This document shows, piece by piece, positions 1-11,049 of a stretch of DNA of 64,000 nt. The notes below the pieces were generated by a model. That model was not told the origin of the DNA. It made no database searches and was given only the letters and a program-made list of their open reading frames with translations. The DNA is from Syngnathus acus (Eukaryota; Chordata; Actinopteri; Syngnathiformes; Syngnathidae), in contig NC_051107.1 of NCBI RefSeq assembly GCF_901709675.1, forward strand, positions 3,286,001 to 3,350,000, written 5' to 3'. A program made the translations under genes and the position numbers. Position 1 is the stretch's first letter. The number at the start of each line of letters is the position of its first letter.

Positions 1-80
1 GTAATTCGCGCGCTGAGCTTTCAGATGCAGTTTTGCGCTAAAGCCACCCACAAACCTTCCCCTGGAATACTTCCATTAAA

Positions 81-796
81 ATGAGTCGCCCAAGGAAAAG
101 CAAGGTGACACAGTGCCGAGCGTTTAAAAGAGAGTGGCCAATTTGGCTCGCGTACGCGACGTGACGTTCAGCCACATGAACGTCAACAATCAACCGTCAC
201 AGATCGAGGTAACGGACCAACACCTCGGATCTCACCTAAGAATTGCCACAACAAATTTTACTCCAGACTATGACGCACTAGCAAACTTTAACAAAAAAGA
301 CAGCGGTGTCTACAAGCCTACTGGAACCTACAAAAGGATTATAAGGAAGGAACACAAGAACTTTAAGAGACTGCTCATATGTGTCAGAGAGATTCTGCTC
401 TGACAACTGAGCTGAACTTTTATCTGTTAAGATTGTGCATGGCACAACAGAAAGTTAATGTTCCATGGCTTTTTTTTCTATGAGGAACCCAGAGAGAGTT
501 ATTTAGTTATTATTTATTTCCTGTTTTTTCTGTGAAGAACTCAGAGAGGGTTATTTAGTTATTATTTATTTCATTAATAGTGTTATTATTTGTTTCCTGA
601 CTTTTTTTCTGTAAAGAACCTGGAAAGGGTTATTAAATAACCGTTATTTGGTTATATGCGGCTTTCTGGAAAACAATAAATTTTTTAAGCTCCCCTACGA
701 TCGTCACACTTTTTCTGTTACAAACTGACACCGGCCCCCCCATCAGAGAAGGGAAAAGTTATGTGGCCCTCACAGGAAAAAGTTTGGGGACCCCTG
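81..796 (+). mobile_element. internally deleted hAT transposon remnant (right end present)
   Basis: An ATG at 81 opens a short peptide (MSRPRKSKVTQCRAFKREW) that resembles the BED-finger N-terminus of ZBED/Zaphod-like hAT transposases and stops at 162-164. In another frame from 134 the sequence reads VTDQHLGSHLRIATTNFTPD, which resembles the extreme C-terminal tail of the same transposases. The whole catalytic middle is missing, so this is a non-autonomous deletion derivative. The segment 469-655 holds about three imperfect repeats around TTATTTAGTTATTATTTATT. The right terminus, AGTTTGGGGACCCCTG ending at 796, is a typical hAT end. The left terminus lies outside the window or is lost. The family assignment is from memory of fish hAT proteins, not from a search. 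Confidence 0.55.
469..655. repeat. imperfect tandem repeat inside the hAT remnant
   Basis: Three degenerate units each carry a T-run, CT(A/G)T(G/A)A(A/G)GAAC, AGAG(A/G)G and TTATTTAGTTATTATTTATT. The units are of unequal length, roughly 54-77 bp. They lie between the transposase remnant and the right terminus, so they belong to the subterminal part of the element. Confidence 0.6.
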
Positions 797-2145
797 ATCT
801 ACACAGTACCTGGTTCGTCAGTCTCACCTTCCACATTTTTATGTGGCAATTGTACAAAGGAGATTCAACAGCGTTATCTCCGCAAGGCGTTTTCATGTTT
901 GCCACTAAGATTCACATGTACAAAAGTCGGATGAGTTCTTTAAACCATAAAGAATCTCCATTGTTCACGAAAATGGTTGTTGTTTACCTATTCTTTAGCT
1001 AGCTAGTATTAGCATTAGCTAGTAAATTAGGCTCAGCTTTCAATTGATCCTGGTGTGTATTTTAGTTCATGACCGTGGATGGTATGATAAGTTGCAGAGG
1101 GGGTCACTAGCATAGGCATGCGTGAAATAGGACAATCTATTTACGGAATGTAATGTGCATGCCAAAGCAACAGGTGGCGGTATGATCTCAGAGCGGAGCT
1201 AAATTGAACTGAAGGGTCGTGACGATTGACTTAAGCGAAACAAACAAAAAAAATGACAGGGGGATTCTGAAATTTGCCACATTTGTCAAAAAAGTATATA
1301 TCCCAAAATCGTCAGCATAAAAGCAATGAACAAATTCCACAAGCTTTAAATCGTTGCCATCCTCACCTTGTGTTTTTCTTCTGTGGCGACCCTATTCCAG
1401 TATGGCCCGGAGGACTTGGATATCGTGCTGTGAGACTGAAGAAGAAAAAAGCAGAGTGTTAACTGAGTTGAACGAGGAATGAGTTCTGGGCTGAAGAAAA
1501 AACGAAAACAGATAAGGGTGGAGGAAGAGGAAGCTAATGGTGAAGCATGTCAAGGCGCATGTGTCATTGATCTGTGTCATGTTTAAACCTTGTGCGTGCT
1601 AGCAATTTCTTGACCGCCACCATCTCAAGAATGTTTACAATCAATTTTGTGGCGGCATCTCTTTGAACAAGAAAAAAAAAAAATACTCAAATCACAAAAA
1701 AGCAGAGGCGGAGGAAATAGCCGCGGTTGCGCTCACGTCAGTTTACGACCTTGACGCTCGCTCTGAGTCATTGGCATGGATGGGAACCGGCGCTGGCCGC
1801 CATTTGCGTTTGACAGGAAATAGTAAAGTTAACACAGGGCGCTTTATGAACAGAAACTTTCATCATCCTACGTTCAATGTGACAGCCAGGTGGTGAGGCT
1901 CTTGTTTACTCCTGTGAATAAACGCAACGTGCGTAATGTCCTGTTTACTAGATGACTCCCAAACCACTAAAGTGCTTTTTTTTTGTTCTTTGAGAACCAG
2001 TTTAAGGGCAATTTTCTGCTTTTGTACACATTCAACAGTTGAGGGTACTTTTGTGGCGACGCGATAAAACTAAATGGTTGCTCAGAGCTACCGCTAAAGT
2101 AGCGACTGAATAAATCCAAGAGTGAAAATGTCCGATACTATATAA
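797..2145. other. nav3 intron 5 sequence, nothing recognised
   Basis: This is ordinary mixed-composition DNA with short A- and T-runs. I see no exon with plausible splice sites and no known repeat end. Short open frames here look random in composition. Confidence 0.5.
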
Positions 2146-2869
2146 CAGGGGTGTCAAATTAATTTTTGTCACGGGTCGCATCGTAGTCGTAGTTCCCTTC
2201 GGAGGGCCATTATGACTCAACTCAAATAAATGTATGAATGTCTCTTTTATATAAAGTATAGGCTACACAACAAACTAGTTTTAAAACCAGAGACTAGCAA
2301 GAACTGTTAAAATTTTTAAAAGATGAATGATCATAAAAATAGCTAAAAACAGTTTGTTAAAAGTGAAGACAATTTTCCATTTTAGTATTGACAAAGTTGA
2401 CGCACAATTTGTTTTCGCGGGCCAAATATAATTACCGTATTTTCCGGACAATTAGGCGCACCTTCAATGAATGGCCCATTTTAAAACTTTGTCCTTATAT
2501 AAAGGCGCACCGGACTATAAGGCGCACCATTAATGCATCATGTCAGATTTTTAATCCAAATCAAATCATTCTCCATTTTATCTTTTTTATTTCAACTTCA
2601 GACGCAACAAATTACTTTATAATCACAAAATAATGATCCATAGTCTTTTTGATTCATGATTCATAGTCTTCAGCGGGCCACTTATGATTGATTTCATGAC
2701 ACAATGCTTTGGGCCAGTTTAAATTTAGGAATTTGGTCCATATATAAGGCGCACCGGACTATAAGGCGCTTTTGAGAAAATGTTAGGTTTTTAGGTGCGC
2801 CTCATAGTCCAGAAAATACGGTACATTGCGGACCACATTTGGCCCGAGGGCCAGAGTTTGACACCAATG
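2146..2869. mobile_element. hAT-like element with imperfect 8-bp target duplication, interrupted by a MITE
   Basis: The left end starts CAGGGGTGTCAAATT and the right end reads AGAGTTTGACACCAATG, a decayed inverted copy. The flanking octamers are ctatataa (2138-2145) and ctgtataa (2870-2877), matching at seven of eight positions, which is the target-site length of hAT transposons. The subterminal parts carry the usual GGGCC and TTTGGCCCG stretches. No transposase is encoded. The interior is split by a TA-flanked miniature element at 2435-2821, so the hAT copy is the older insertion. Confidence 0.75.
2435..2821. mobile_element. TA-flanked MITE copy A (CCGTATTTTCC ends), nested
   Basis: The element begins CCGTATTTTCCGGACAATTA and ends CATAGTCCAGAAAATACGG, an inverted terminal pair, and is flanked by TA on both sides (2433-2434 and 2822-2823). 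A TA duplication is the signature of Tc1/mariner-like insertion. Both arms repeat the word AAGGCGCACC. The unique interior, about 230 bp, is nearly the same as in the copy at 36681-37085. There is no coding capacity. Confidence 0.85.
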
Positions 2870-2877
2870 CTGTATAA

Positions 2878-3681
2878 TGTCCAGAACCGGAGGAAATGAG
2901 GAAATCGCCTCCGCATCAGTGCATTAAGATATCCGACTGCTCTGGCAACTCGGAACAACTTGTACTCTGTTCTGCGTTGTGATTTATTGAAGTGAATTAA
3001 ATGTACTGAGAGCCTGAATGACAAACTGCAGTCCTCGCATCGTCCTGCATCGAAACGAACCCGACAATACCAACAAAAGGACAAACCAATCCGTTTTGCT
3101 TTTGACCATTCAAAATCATCATATTGTGTCCTCTGCGTGACACCGTGTGAAGAATCTTTTGAGATTGCTGTGCAAGATTTCAATTCACTCCATAACGAAT
3201 GGCCATTTTCTCATTATCATATACAAGTCCATTCACGCACACTCTAGTCAGAACAATTAACCTCGGCTTTCAATGACCTCGTTAGAAAATCCATGGCCAG
3301 TCTACACCTTGACACAATTGTAAGGACTCGGGTGAGTGTGTTTTTGTGCGCAAATGAGCTTCAGAGTTGACCGCCAAAGGTGATCAGGGAGGATTCGCAT
3401 TAGCTACTCTACATTATGCAGAAGATGACACACAGCAGCGACATTAACCGGCATTAGATTTGGAGCACCGGGAAAGGGGTGGAGCTCAATCTTAGTCAGT
3501 GGGAGCAAAGCCAAAGCAGCCTGATCATCTCATTTATAACTATAAGACTGGTGGAAGAAATTATGAACAGTTTGAAATTAGACTTAATATCAATTGTAGC
3601 CCAACAAATCAGGCAAAAGGTCAAATTCAACATACAACGCGATGCAGAGGCCAGATTTAGAGCAAAAAAAATTTCAATATA
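2878..3681. other. nav3 intron 5 sequence, nothing recognised
   Basis: A 130-codon open frame on the minus strand (2791-3183) overlaps the hAT/MITE end and has no recognisable domain or splice context. I treat it as chance. Nothing else is supported here. Confidence 0.45.
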
Positions 3682-3770
3682 ATATAATAAAACATAAATA
3701 ATGTAATATAATATAATAATAATACAATATATAAAAATAATATATAATAAGTAAAATAAATCCTAAAATA
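3682..3770. repeat. AT-rich low-complexity tract
   Basis: The sequence is a run of imperfect AATATAATA and AATAATA words with almost no G or C. It is simple low-complexity DNA within intron 5. Confidence 0.85.
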
Positions 3771-4404
3771 ATCCACGACAACCTACCACCCAACAAACCA
3801 AAAAAGTGGATCAAGATCCTTTACCAGAACATGATTAAATCCTCATTGGGTCAGTAAAATTCTTCCAGCTTTTAAAAACGATCACACAAGGGGGAAGTGT
3901 ACCGAGGTGAAGCGTCGCGTTTGGCCCGGCTGTCGTCTTTGCCATAAGGCGAGCGGCTCTTCCTGTCACGAGACACAGCGGTGGGCAGGCGAGATGACCG
4001 CAAGACCTGCGGGTCAACATGTCCGCCTGGTGACATGATGGCTCCAAAGGGTAGGTTTTTTTTTTTTTTTTTTTAGCTCGTTCCTAACTAGAAAACCTCC
4101 TGTGGCTCCGGACCGCCGTGCTTCATCTGAATGAAGACTACCCTGTTTGGACGTGTGTGAGTCCTCACCCTGGAGACCCCAATGAGGGCCAGCAGGTGGT
4201 GTCTATAGAAAGCACCCTAAAGTACATGTGCGGCATACCGAACGCCCAAAATGTGCCGGACATAATTTGATCATTGAAAATCCATTCGCCTCGTATATCT
4301 TTAGCGTACGCTAAATGTTCTCAGCCCACTGACGCTTGCAGGGATTCATCATTCTTAAAGGGAATTAATTCGAGAGCTAGCGAGTGATTAGCTGTAATTG
4401 CCGT

Positions 4405-4543
4405 TTCTTCTTTTATACACTTAACAGTGCATACGAAATCCCTAAAACAGGGGTGTCAAACTCTGGCCTGCGGGCCCACATATTTGGCCCGCCAAGACAA
4501 ATTCGATTTCTTCTTTTATGAACTGAACAGTGCATACAAAATG
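4405..4543. repeat. pair of direct repeats (about 36 bp) flanking an hAT end
   Basis: The word TTTCTTCTTTTAT followed by ACAGTGCATAC and AAAT occurs at 4405-4440 and again, with a few mismatches, at 4508-4543. The repeats flank the hAT fragment and are much longer than an hAT target duplication. They may reflect a local duplication or be part of an older element. Confidence 0.7.
4448..4500 (+). mobile_element. hAT left-end fragment
   Basis: The sequence starts CAGGGGTGTCAAACTC followed by TGGCCTGCGGGCCC and TTTGGCCCGCC, the same terminus seen at 2146. No matching right end is visible nearby, so this is a truncated copy. It sits between two copies of a direct repeat of about 36 bp (4405-4440 and 4508-4543). 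Confidence 0.65.
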
Positions 4544-4850
4544 GCAGAAAATATTGAACCACTGTAATGATTACATTAAACACAATTTAACTTTAGGCCT
4601 TCCGTCAACCAAAGCTAAGAATTCTCCGCCTGTTGGGAACAGGAGCTTGGGAATGTCAGGCAGCTGGGCACTGACTGCTCTCGAGTTTCCGACGCCGCCG
4701 TGTCCGGCGAACCCGTTACACTGTATTTATTCCCCGTATTCTCCATTGTAACATTTCCTACAAAAATCCCCGAACCACTGAATCGTTAAATCTCTCCAGT
4801 AAACACTTTCAAACGAGGCTGGAAACAAGGTGCAATGAGTTTAAGCGTAC

Positions 4851-5025
4851 CTGGACTGCATCTCTTGCGACTTGCTGGCAGATGTTGCCGAGCTGCTGCC
4901 GCCGCTCTGCTGGCTGAGCTCCACCAGCGACTGGTAATACTGCTGCTGTTGCTGCTGCTGCTGTTTATAGCGGGACAGGATGAAGAAGAGGCCCAGGATG
5001 CTTTTCAGGTTGCCATTCCTGATCT
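4851..5025 (-). CDS. nav3: neuron navigator 3, coding exon 5 (end of CH domain and poly-Q linker)
   Basis: The exon encodes residues 166-223 of the spliced product, beginning with the split Glu codon and the motif EIRNGNLKSILGLFF, the last helix of the NAV2/NAV3 calponin-homology domain. It continues SRYK, eight glutamines (4940-4963) and YYQSLVEL, which is diagnostic for NAV3 rather than NAV2, then a Ser-rich linker ending EMQS. The acceptor has a long pyrimidine tract and ends TTCTGCAG; the donor is AG|GTACGC, leaving two bases of the next codon. Mammalian NAV3 reads LFFSLSRYK here, so Ile181 replaces a usual Ser. NAV3 is a large microtubule plus-end and cytoskeleton regulator, with later exons encoding coiled coils and an AAA+ domain. 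Those exons lie left of the window. The next exon was not found at 1-4850. Confidence 0.95.
4940..4963 (-). repeat. nav3: coding CAG/CAA tract (eight glutamines)
   Basis: In the coding sense this is four CAG, one CAA and three CAG codons. In mammalian NAV3 the same place is Gln-rich with His interruptions. Short triplet tracts of this kind can vary in length between individuals. Confidence 0.9.
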
Positions 5026-6162
5026 CTGCAGAACCCAAAAGACAAAAAGAAAAAGTCAGTGGGAAGGAAATGTCAGATCTACTGCATTACGCAAGACAGA
5101 GTAAACCCAAAGATGCATAAGAAGCTAAAAAATGTTAAACATTTGCATTCGGGTTGTCAAGAGTCTTAGATAAGTCCTCCGAAATACAGTTCTGGAGTTA
5201 ATCGCTGAGAAAAATCAAAGTCATGTATCTCCCACAGCGGGCTGGAATCGAATTTGGATGAGCCACGGCAAAGGAAGACTTTATCACTGTGACTAACGCA
5301 GCCATTTGTGAAATGGAGCTCTCATATCAAACCTTCAGCGAGAGTCGGTGCAGTCAGAGCAGTGGCTGATACTGTTTTTTTTAAGATCTTACAGCCATCT
5401 AATGTTTTTTTGGAAGGTAGTGAAGATTAATCTCTGGGGCGTTTTCCATTTCCTAACACCTACGGGCGTCAATTTACTCTGTTTGCCGGTGACGCTTCAT
5501 TACTTTTGGGCAGACAAAATGGCGGATCTTTGCGAACTTTGCAAACGACCGAATCGGTTGTGTTCCGACTGCTTAACTTTACCAAGTTTTGGGCAGATTT
5601 GGGAGAAGTTGTTGATGTTGGATAGTTATGAAGGCACTGATAATAACACACGTTGTTTTCATTAAGTGTTAGTTGGGTTCTTGGCTGACGTTCAATGAAA
5701 ACGCGCCTTTGGTTCTTTTAAGTGGTTTGACGTGCTTCCATTCAGTCGTTCTTGTGATTTGGCGAGGTTGTTGCAAAAGACAGCCAGCTTCATACAATGT
5801 GAGAGACAAATAGTGCTTTGGCGCCATGACTTCTACGTTTACCAAAGTCTCCTTTTCTTTTTGTTAACCTTGTACCGAAATTCCTCCATTTTTGAGATTG
5901 GCTTAATAGGGAAAAAATAGAAGCTGTTAGGTAACCCAATAGCATTTCTCGAATTTGAAATTCCAGGCTCGCAGTGAGTCACGTAGCTGTTTTTAGTACG
6001 TGACTGCGAGTGGTGAGCTGAACTAGATTTAGAACTGCCGGTCAGTGTGTCAAACTCTCGCAAGCATTTTAGGTCAACGACAGAGAGCTGCAGAAAGGAA
6101 TCGAAGATTACCATTAAAGTGATTCTAAAGATTAATTGATTTTATTTAGCATTAGCTCTTAC
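5026..6162 (-). other. nav3: nav3 intron 4
   Basis: The intron runs between donor G|GTAAGA and acceptor CTGCAG|AG, and splits a Glu codon in phase 1. It contains an imperfect hairpin at 5968-6010. Open frames on both strands lack recognisable domains. No transposon ends were seen. Confidence 0.85.
5968..6010. repeat. imperfect inverted repeat with E-box-like arms
   Basis: The left arm CTCGCAGTGAGTCACGTA (5968-5985) and the right arm TACGTGACTGCGAG (5997-6010) can pair around an 11-base loop, with a four-base bulge in the left arm. The function is unknown and it may be chance. Confidence 0.5.
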
Positions 6163-6235
6163 CTTCAGATGAGAGCCCTTGTACATTCACTCCTCTGGCA
6201 TCTAGAAAACTGAGGCAGGCGTCCACATTTTCAAT
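6163..6235 (-). CDS. nav3: neuron navigator 3, coding exon 4 (CH domain)
   Basis: This 73-bp exon encodes residues 142-165, beginning IENVDACLSFLDARG and ending VNVQGLSSE, a core piece of the NAV CH domain. It enters in phase 0 after Met141 and leaves one base (G) that completes Glu166 with exon 5. The acceptor follows a clear pyrimidine tract ending TCTCCAG, and the donor is GAAG|GTAAGA, near consensus. Human NAV3 has AARGVNVQGLSAE at this place, so Asp and Ser replace two Ala residues. In the NAV family the CH domain lies N-terminal to the coiled coils and is thought to contribute to cytoskeletal association. Identity is secure because reading frame, order and neighbours all agree with NAV3. 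Confidence 0.95.
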
Positions 6236-6733
6236 CTGGAGACAAAACAAAAGAGGGCAAGGCAATCAGACGTAGGAAGTCACAATACTTAACATCCAAT
6301 GAGCTGAAATGGCCCGCGGGGGTTGGGTGGGGATGATCGGCATTATTAGCCATAAAGAACATCATTGTGCGGTTGGACACGTGACCCAATGGCCCGGGCT
6401 GCGTGATATACTGACCGCAGTGTGTTGCCACCTACGCTGGCGTCAAGTCATATTACATTGAGAGAGAATTTTGTGGGCATGAATGAGGAGGCAGTAGCTG
6501 AGACGTGCCTTCGATCACTTTGGGGGATTTCTAGCATTCCTTCTTTAGCATGCCGATCAACTGTTAGCGTCCCCTCCAAATTCATAGTTCACAGCTTTGG
6601 TTTTTTTAGTTGGAGTGTGCGGTGATGATGATTCACGAGCTGGAAGCGAAAATATTCAACTAGGTGTACTTAGGCAGCCATTCTTTTGTATACCACTAGG
6701 GGGAGCCCACACAAACCACACTGGCAAAAACAC

Positions 6734-7087
6734 GCACCTCAAAACCTCCAATTTTCTCAAAAGCCAACAGTGCGCCTTATAATCCGGTGCGCCTTATATA
6801 TGGACCAATATGGATTTGTGGATGAGGATTAATTTATTAAAGTAAGCTTTACGTGTTTATTTTGTGTGTTGTGATATTAACGTTTGAGCAATGTTGAGTT
6901 ATTCATATATTGTTATTGTTTTCACGATTTCGAGTGTTACTATATTGTGATTACATTAACGTTTGAGCAACGTTAAATTATTTATTCTATGCGCCTTAAA
7001 ATCCAGTGCGCCTTATATATGGGCAAAGTTTTATTCATTGAAGGTGCGCCTTATAATCCGGTGCGCCTTATAGTGCGGAAAATACGG
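6734..7087. mobile_element. TA-flanked MITE copy B, one terminus missing
   Basis: The right end CTTATAGTGCGGAAAATACGG is followed by TA (7088-7089). The left side starts inside the arm (GCACCTCAAAACCTCC) and lacks the terminal 20 or so bases with CCGTATTTTCC. Several GTGCGCCTTATAATCC words occur in both arms. The interior differs from copies A and D, and contains two similar segments around TAACGTTTGAGCAA. Confidence 0.8.
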
Positions 7088-8048
7088 TAATTAAAAATAA
7101 TTGCGCTACCCCGAGCGAGCAAGCTTTTTTGAATTTTTTTCTATTTAATTTCTTTTTTATAATTTCTTATTTTATTCTTTATATATTTTCACAGGGAAAT
7201 CCTGGCGTAAAGTATTGCAAATATTTGTGGTTTTGGGTGCTAACATCTCAAGTGCTTTTCTGTTTTCTGGCACAACCGCAAGTCACACAAATAATTCCTC
7301 CATCTGCACGACACAGCACGCGACTTAAAACACCCTCACATGTGGGCTTCCATATTTTTTCCGCACATGTTGCTCGCACACGCAAACATATGTGTCCTTT
7401 GTGCTCTTGCTTGTATTACCACGCCGCATTCACTCGTCATTAGAATTAACTATTTAGTGACCATATTTTTGTTAGTTTCAAGTTTGGTTCGAAACAGTTC
7501 AAGAGACTCCTTATCTGTATTTTTTGGAATTGGTGCAAATAGTTCCAAAAAATCCTGAGGTTTTCCAATAAAACCATTAAAATGACGCACACAAAGCTTA
7601 ATAATAATGAAGGTGTCGATGACATCTGGGGCATTCATTTTCCACAGGGATCTGGTGAGGTCTAATTGCTAGTTTGGTGGGCACTTTTGGCTTTTGTGGC
7701 ATCCTCCACCAGCTTCGCAAGCAACTGTTGTCATTTAGTTTTTCCTCCGCAAAGCTGGCACCTAACAGCCTTTATCAGCAAGTTGGAGATTTTGATGAGG
7801 CGCTGATGTATAAATTCCAACAGGAAAATAAAGGCACGCGTGCAACTAGCATCGTGTGGAGAAAAAAATTGCTGAGAAGGATAGCGGAATAAAAAAAGGC
7901 AGAAGATGTTAACATGGGGTGATAATGGCTTTCCACACCGCAAATCAAAATATCACGCGGACCAGCTGAGTGGAGAAAAACAAATTGGTGACACGAAGTG
8001 GAAACCATTCAATTTGGTGCTACCAGTCATCTCCAATCATGCGTAAGC

Positions 8049-8064
8049 AAAAAAAAAAAAAAAA
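8049..8064. repeat. poly-A tract
   Basis: A run of 16 adenines in nav3 intron 3. No adjoining retrotransposon 3' end is recognised. Confidence 0.9.
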
Positions 8065-10390
8065 GGGGATTGATTTGTCATTTTAAGGCGACACATGGGC
8101 TCCTGCTGGGTATGCTAGTTCTGTGCTAATATATCGAGCGCTAATGTCATGCGAGTTGTTAACGAGTTTGGGTAAAGAAACGCTCAAGTTCTGTCCGTTT
8201 TTTAAAAGGCCACGTGATGTACGATCGGAAGAAAAGTGCACGGCAACTGAATGTCTTGATTATATATATTGGCTTCTGTTCCTATGCCATAAAACTTGGA
8301 GTCTGCCCATGTGGCTTTATAAGCATCTGCCTCGCAGGCAAGCTTTATGTCCACATGTGTAAGGCAGTCAAACATCTATTCATCTTTCTTTTTTTTTTTA
8401 ATCTTGGGACTGATGTGGTTTGAAACAGTTTGAGACCATGTGATGGCATTTGTTATTGTGTCCCTTCTTTCAAAGCAACACCAATAACATTACGACATAT
8501 AGAACCTAGTGCTAGCTACTAGGCTAAATGCTACAAAGTTAGCATTTTTCCCCCCCCATACTTTCGTACATTTAAATATACGTACTTGCTAGTTCTTAGG
8601 ACACACTAACAGAAACAAAACGCCAAAATAAATAAAATAATATAATAATAATGATGATAAAAGGCCAAATAAGAGCATTGTGTTGTCATTGAGTGACGGC
8701 CCGACATGCGCAAATTCACCCGGCCCGGCGGTCTCGACTGCATTTTTAGGGTGGGAGTGTGAAAAGCGAACCCGGCCGCACTCGTGACCTTTGACTCGCA
8801 GAATACACAGTGCACGTTTGCGGATGACAAGCGCCTTTTTTGTTGAAGCGGTGAGTAATGACGGCGGGTGAGACCAATGTGGATGGGAGGTGGGGGGTGA
8901 GGGGGGTAGTTGACTAAAGGAACGGAGGTGGAAAACAAATATCAGGGTGGCTTGGCTGTGAGCTAGCACGCCGCCATTGGTGAAGACGGATGGCGGATTA
9001 AAAGGGACTAAAGGGCGACAATACGAGATGACAACACATCGGAATGTTCCATTGCTCTTCGCCTTTGGGCTTGGGACAACAAGACCAAACTTAACGGCAC
9101 TCCTGAAATATTACAAGTTGTTTGCAATTTTTGCAACTTTCCTCCAGGCTTAAGAGTATACGGTTACTTTTGAGTGTGGTGCGGTGTCGCTTTCAGGGCT
9201 TCTTTGCTGAAGCAGCACGTGGAAACAAACTAAGCAGCGGATCAGAGGACTTTATTTTTCCCCTTAAATGAAAGTTTATTTGCTACCTCAAACATCTGGC
9301 AGATTTGAACTTGCGTCATATGACAAGTCGATATTGACTTATGGGCTTTCTGGCTACGTGATGATCACCTTACAGACTCCCTGAACAGTTTTCGGTTCAA
9401 CCGGCCATCTGCCTCGCCCCTCAAAAACGAAATCGGGGATGTTCCCCGAGTTCCCATCATCCATTTTCCACGCTGTTGTAAACAACCCGGGGACTCCGTG
9501 ACAGTCGCCTGCTAAAACCACGGCATCAAATTAGGAACATGATCAATTGGTTGCCGAGGTTATTAATGAGGAGCGATAGTGATGAAACATCTGGCTGGCG
9601 AAGAATAAGTCGGTGCCATTTGTCCTCATGTCGGTGGCGGAGCGCAGATGGGGTCCAGATGAGACCGGTGGGCTTTTTTTTTTTTTTTGCAGTCTCAAAG
9701 AAACACTAGACTCAATTAGACCGCAAAAGCCGCCCTGCAAACCTGCTGCCGAGGCCAAATAGTAGCCGATGCCGTTCTGATGTCAACGGGTTCATTTTTT
9801 TGTTTGGACTCATTGAATCACATTATTAAAAAGTTTAGAGCTCTTGAGTTCACCAAGGCTTGGCCAGGATGATTACTTTTAATATGATCGGCGACACGCT
9901 ATAAATCCGGCAGACGTGCATATAAAGCGGAGAGTTGTTACATCGAATTTCTCCTAAAAACGATCGGCGGCGGGCTTCTGCCGCATCACTTTATTATTCA
10001 TCATTTACGAGGTGACGTGTTGTTTTTAGCTGAGACGGCTCGAAAAACAAAAGGAAACCCGAGAAAACGAAAGTGCACACTCATCTGTATTCCGGGAGAA
10101 GCGCTTGCGTGCCTCGCTAACGATGTCAGTCTATAATGAGGCGGATTAGTGTTGCGAGATTTTTAATATTTTCTACCCAATGCTGAATAAGGCTCTTTTT
10201 GCCTAGCAAACATTATACTCAATAACCATTCGCTCCTCGCAGGGAATTCCGACAAAAATTCTCCCGTGACATTGATGTGCTCACGCAGCTGCTTAGTTGG
10301 CCGCCAATCTCTCCCCACACCTGCGGAGACCTCCCACTTAGACCAAAAAAGGGCTTCACGATTTCAAGACTGTCATTTCTCACCGCAAAT

Positions 10391-10432
10391 CAACTCATTC
10401 ACTACCAATGACGAGAATAGCCGTCAAACATC
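10391..10432. mobile_element. fragment of TTAA-type palindromic mini-element
   Basis: The sequence CAACTCATTCACTACCAATG and the following ACGAGAATAGCCGTCAAA match the left arm of the short palindromic element seen complete at 33084-33152. The right arm is missing. Confidence 0.65.
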
Positions 10433-10588
10433 CAAAAAAGCGTTTTGGCTTTGTTTCCTTGCGTGTCGACGCTTTTTTTCAGGCCCCACTATGGAAGCAA
10501 GTTCCCAAGCTGTTCCTCGGAGCAGGTGGAGGGGGATCAGTTGGCTTAGTAAGTGAGGAGGACAAAGAGTAACGCTGCACGCACACAA

Positions 10589-10605
10589 ACACACACACAC
10601 ACACA
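10589..10605. repeat. CA microsatellite
   Basis: A short (CA)n tract within a longer CA-rich patch in intron 3. Confidence 0.9.
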
Positions 10606-11049
10606 AGCATCACGCTAGGACATACAATTGACACAGTCCATAATAATTTGACACCTAATTCCACATTCCAAGTATGCTAGGTCCTTCATAGCTTTTGGAG
10701 TTTATCTCCAGGAAACCCGCTTTGCCACCTGACTCTCAAGTGTCACCTTCCCTCTTCCTTCCTGGTTCTTTTAGCACCATTTCCTAAGTCGACTTCCACC
10801 ACAGCTGGACTGGAGGAGTGAGTCAAAACAGCTGAGAAATGGCACCAAAAAGTGTGAAAATCAATCAGCACGCTCCTTTTGGAGCCAATCCCAAAGTTTC
10901 TCCTTAGATGTTCTGAGGCTTTAAATTAAATCCATCAATTTGGACTTCTCTAGGGTGACTTATTTATAAAAAAATAAATAAAAAAAATTCATGAGGTTGC
11001 GAATAATATAAATATAAAACTTACAAGATAAAAAAAAAATTAGACTCAC

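Larger units (their letters stand above)
6236..11049 (-). other. nav3: nav3 intron 3
   Basis: The intron runs from donor ATG|GTGAGT to acceptor CTCCAG|ATT, phase 0. It contains a 5'-truncated TA-type MITE (6734-7087), an A16 run at 8049-8064, a TTAA-type mini-element fragment (10391-10432) and a CA microsatellite (10589-10605). The remaining stretches, including 7088-10390, show no recognisable exon or element end. Composition changes from AT-rich (about 7.1-8.6 kb) to more balanced DNA (8.7-10.6 kb). Confidence 0.85.

Noticed and set aside
2791-3183. 130-codon minus-strand open frame
   Set aside because: Part of it is the end of the MITE and hAT element. The rest has no homology.
1-4850. 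Search for nav3 coding exon 6
   Set aside because: The next expected NAV3 residues (around ARYATQ and a Ser-rich linker) were not found with splice sites, so the exon probably lies beyond the left edge.
5520-5665. Cys-rich short peptide (MADLCELCKRPNRLCSDC) that looks like a zinc finger
   Set aside because: It stops after 48 codons, has no splice donor in frame, and lies in intron 4 on the opposite strand.
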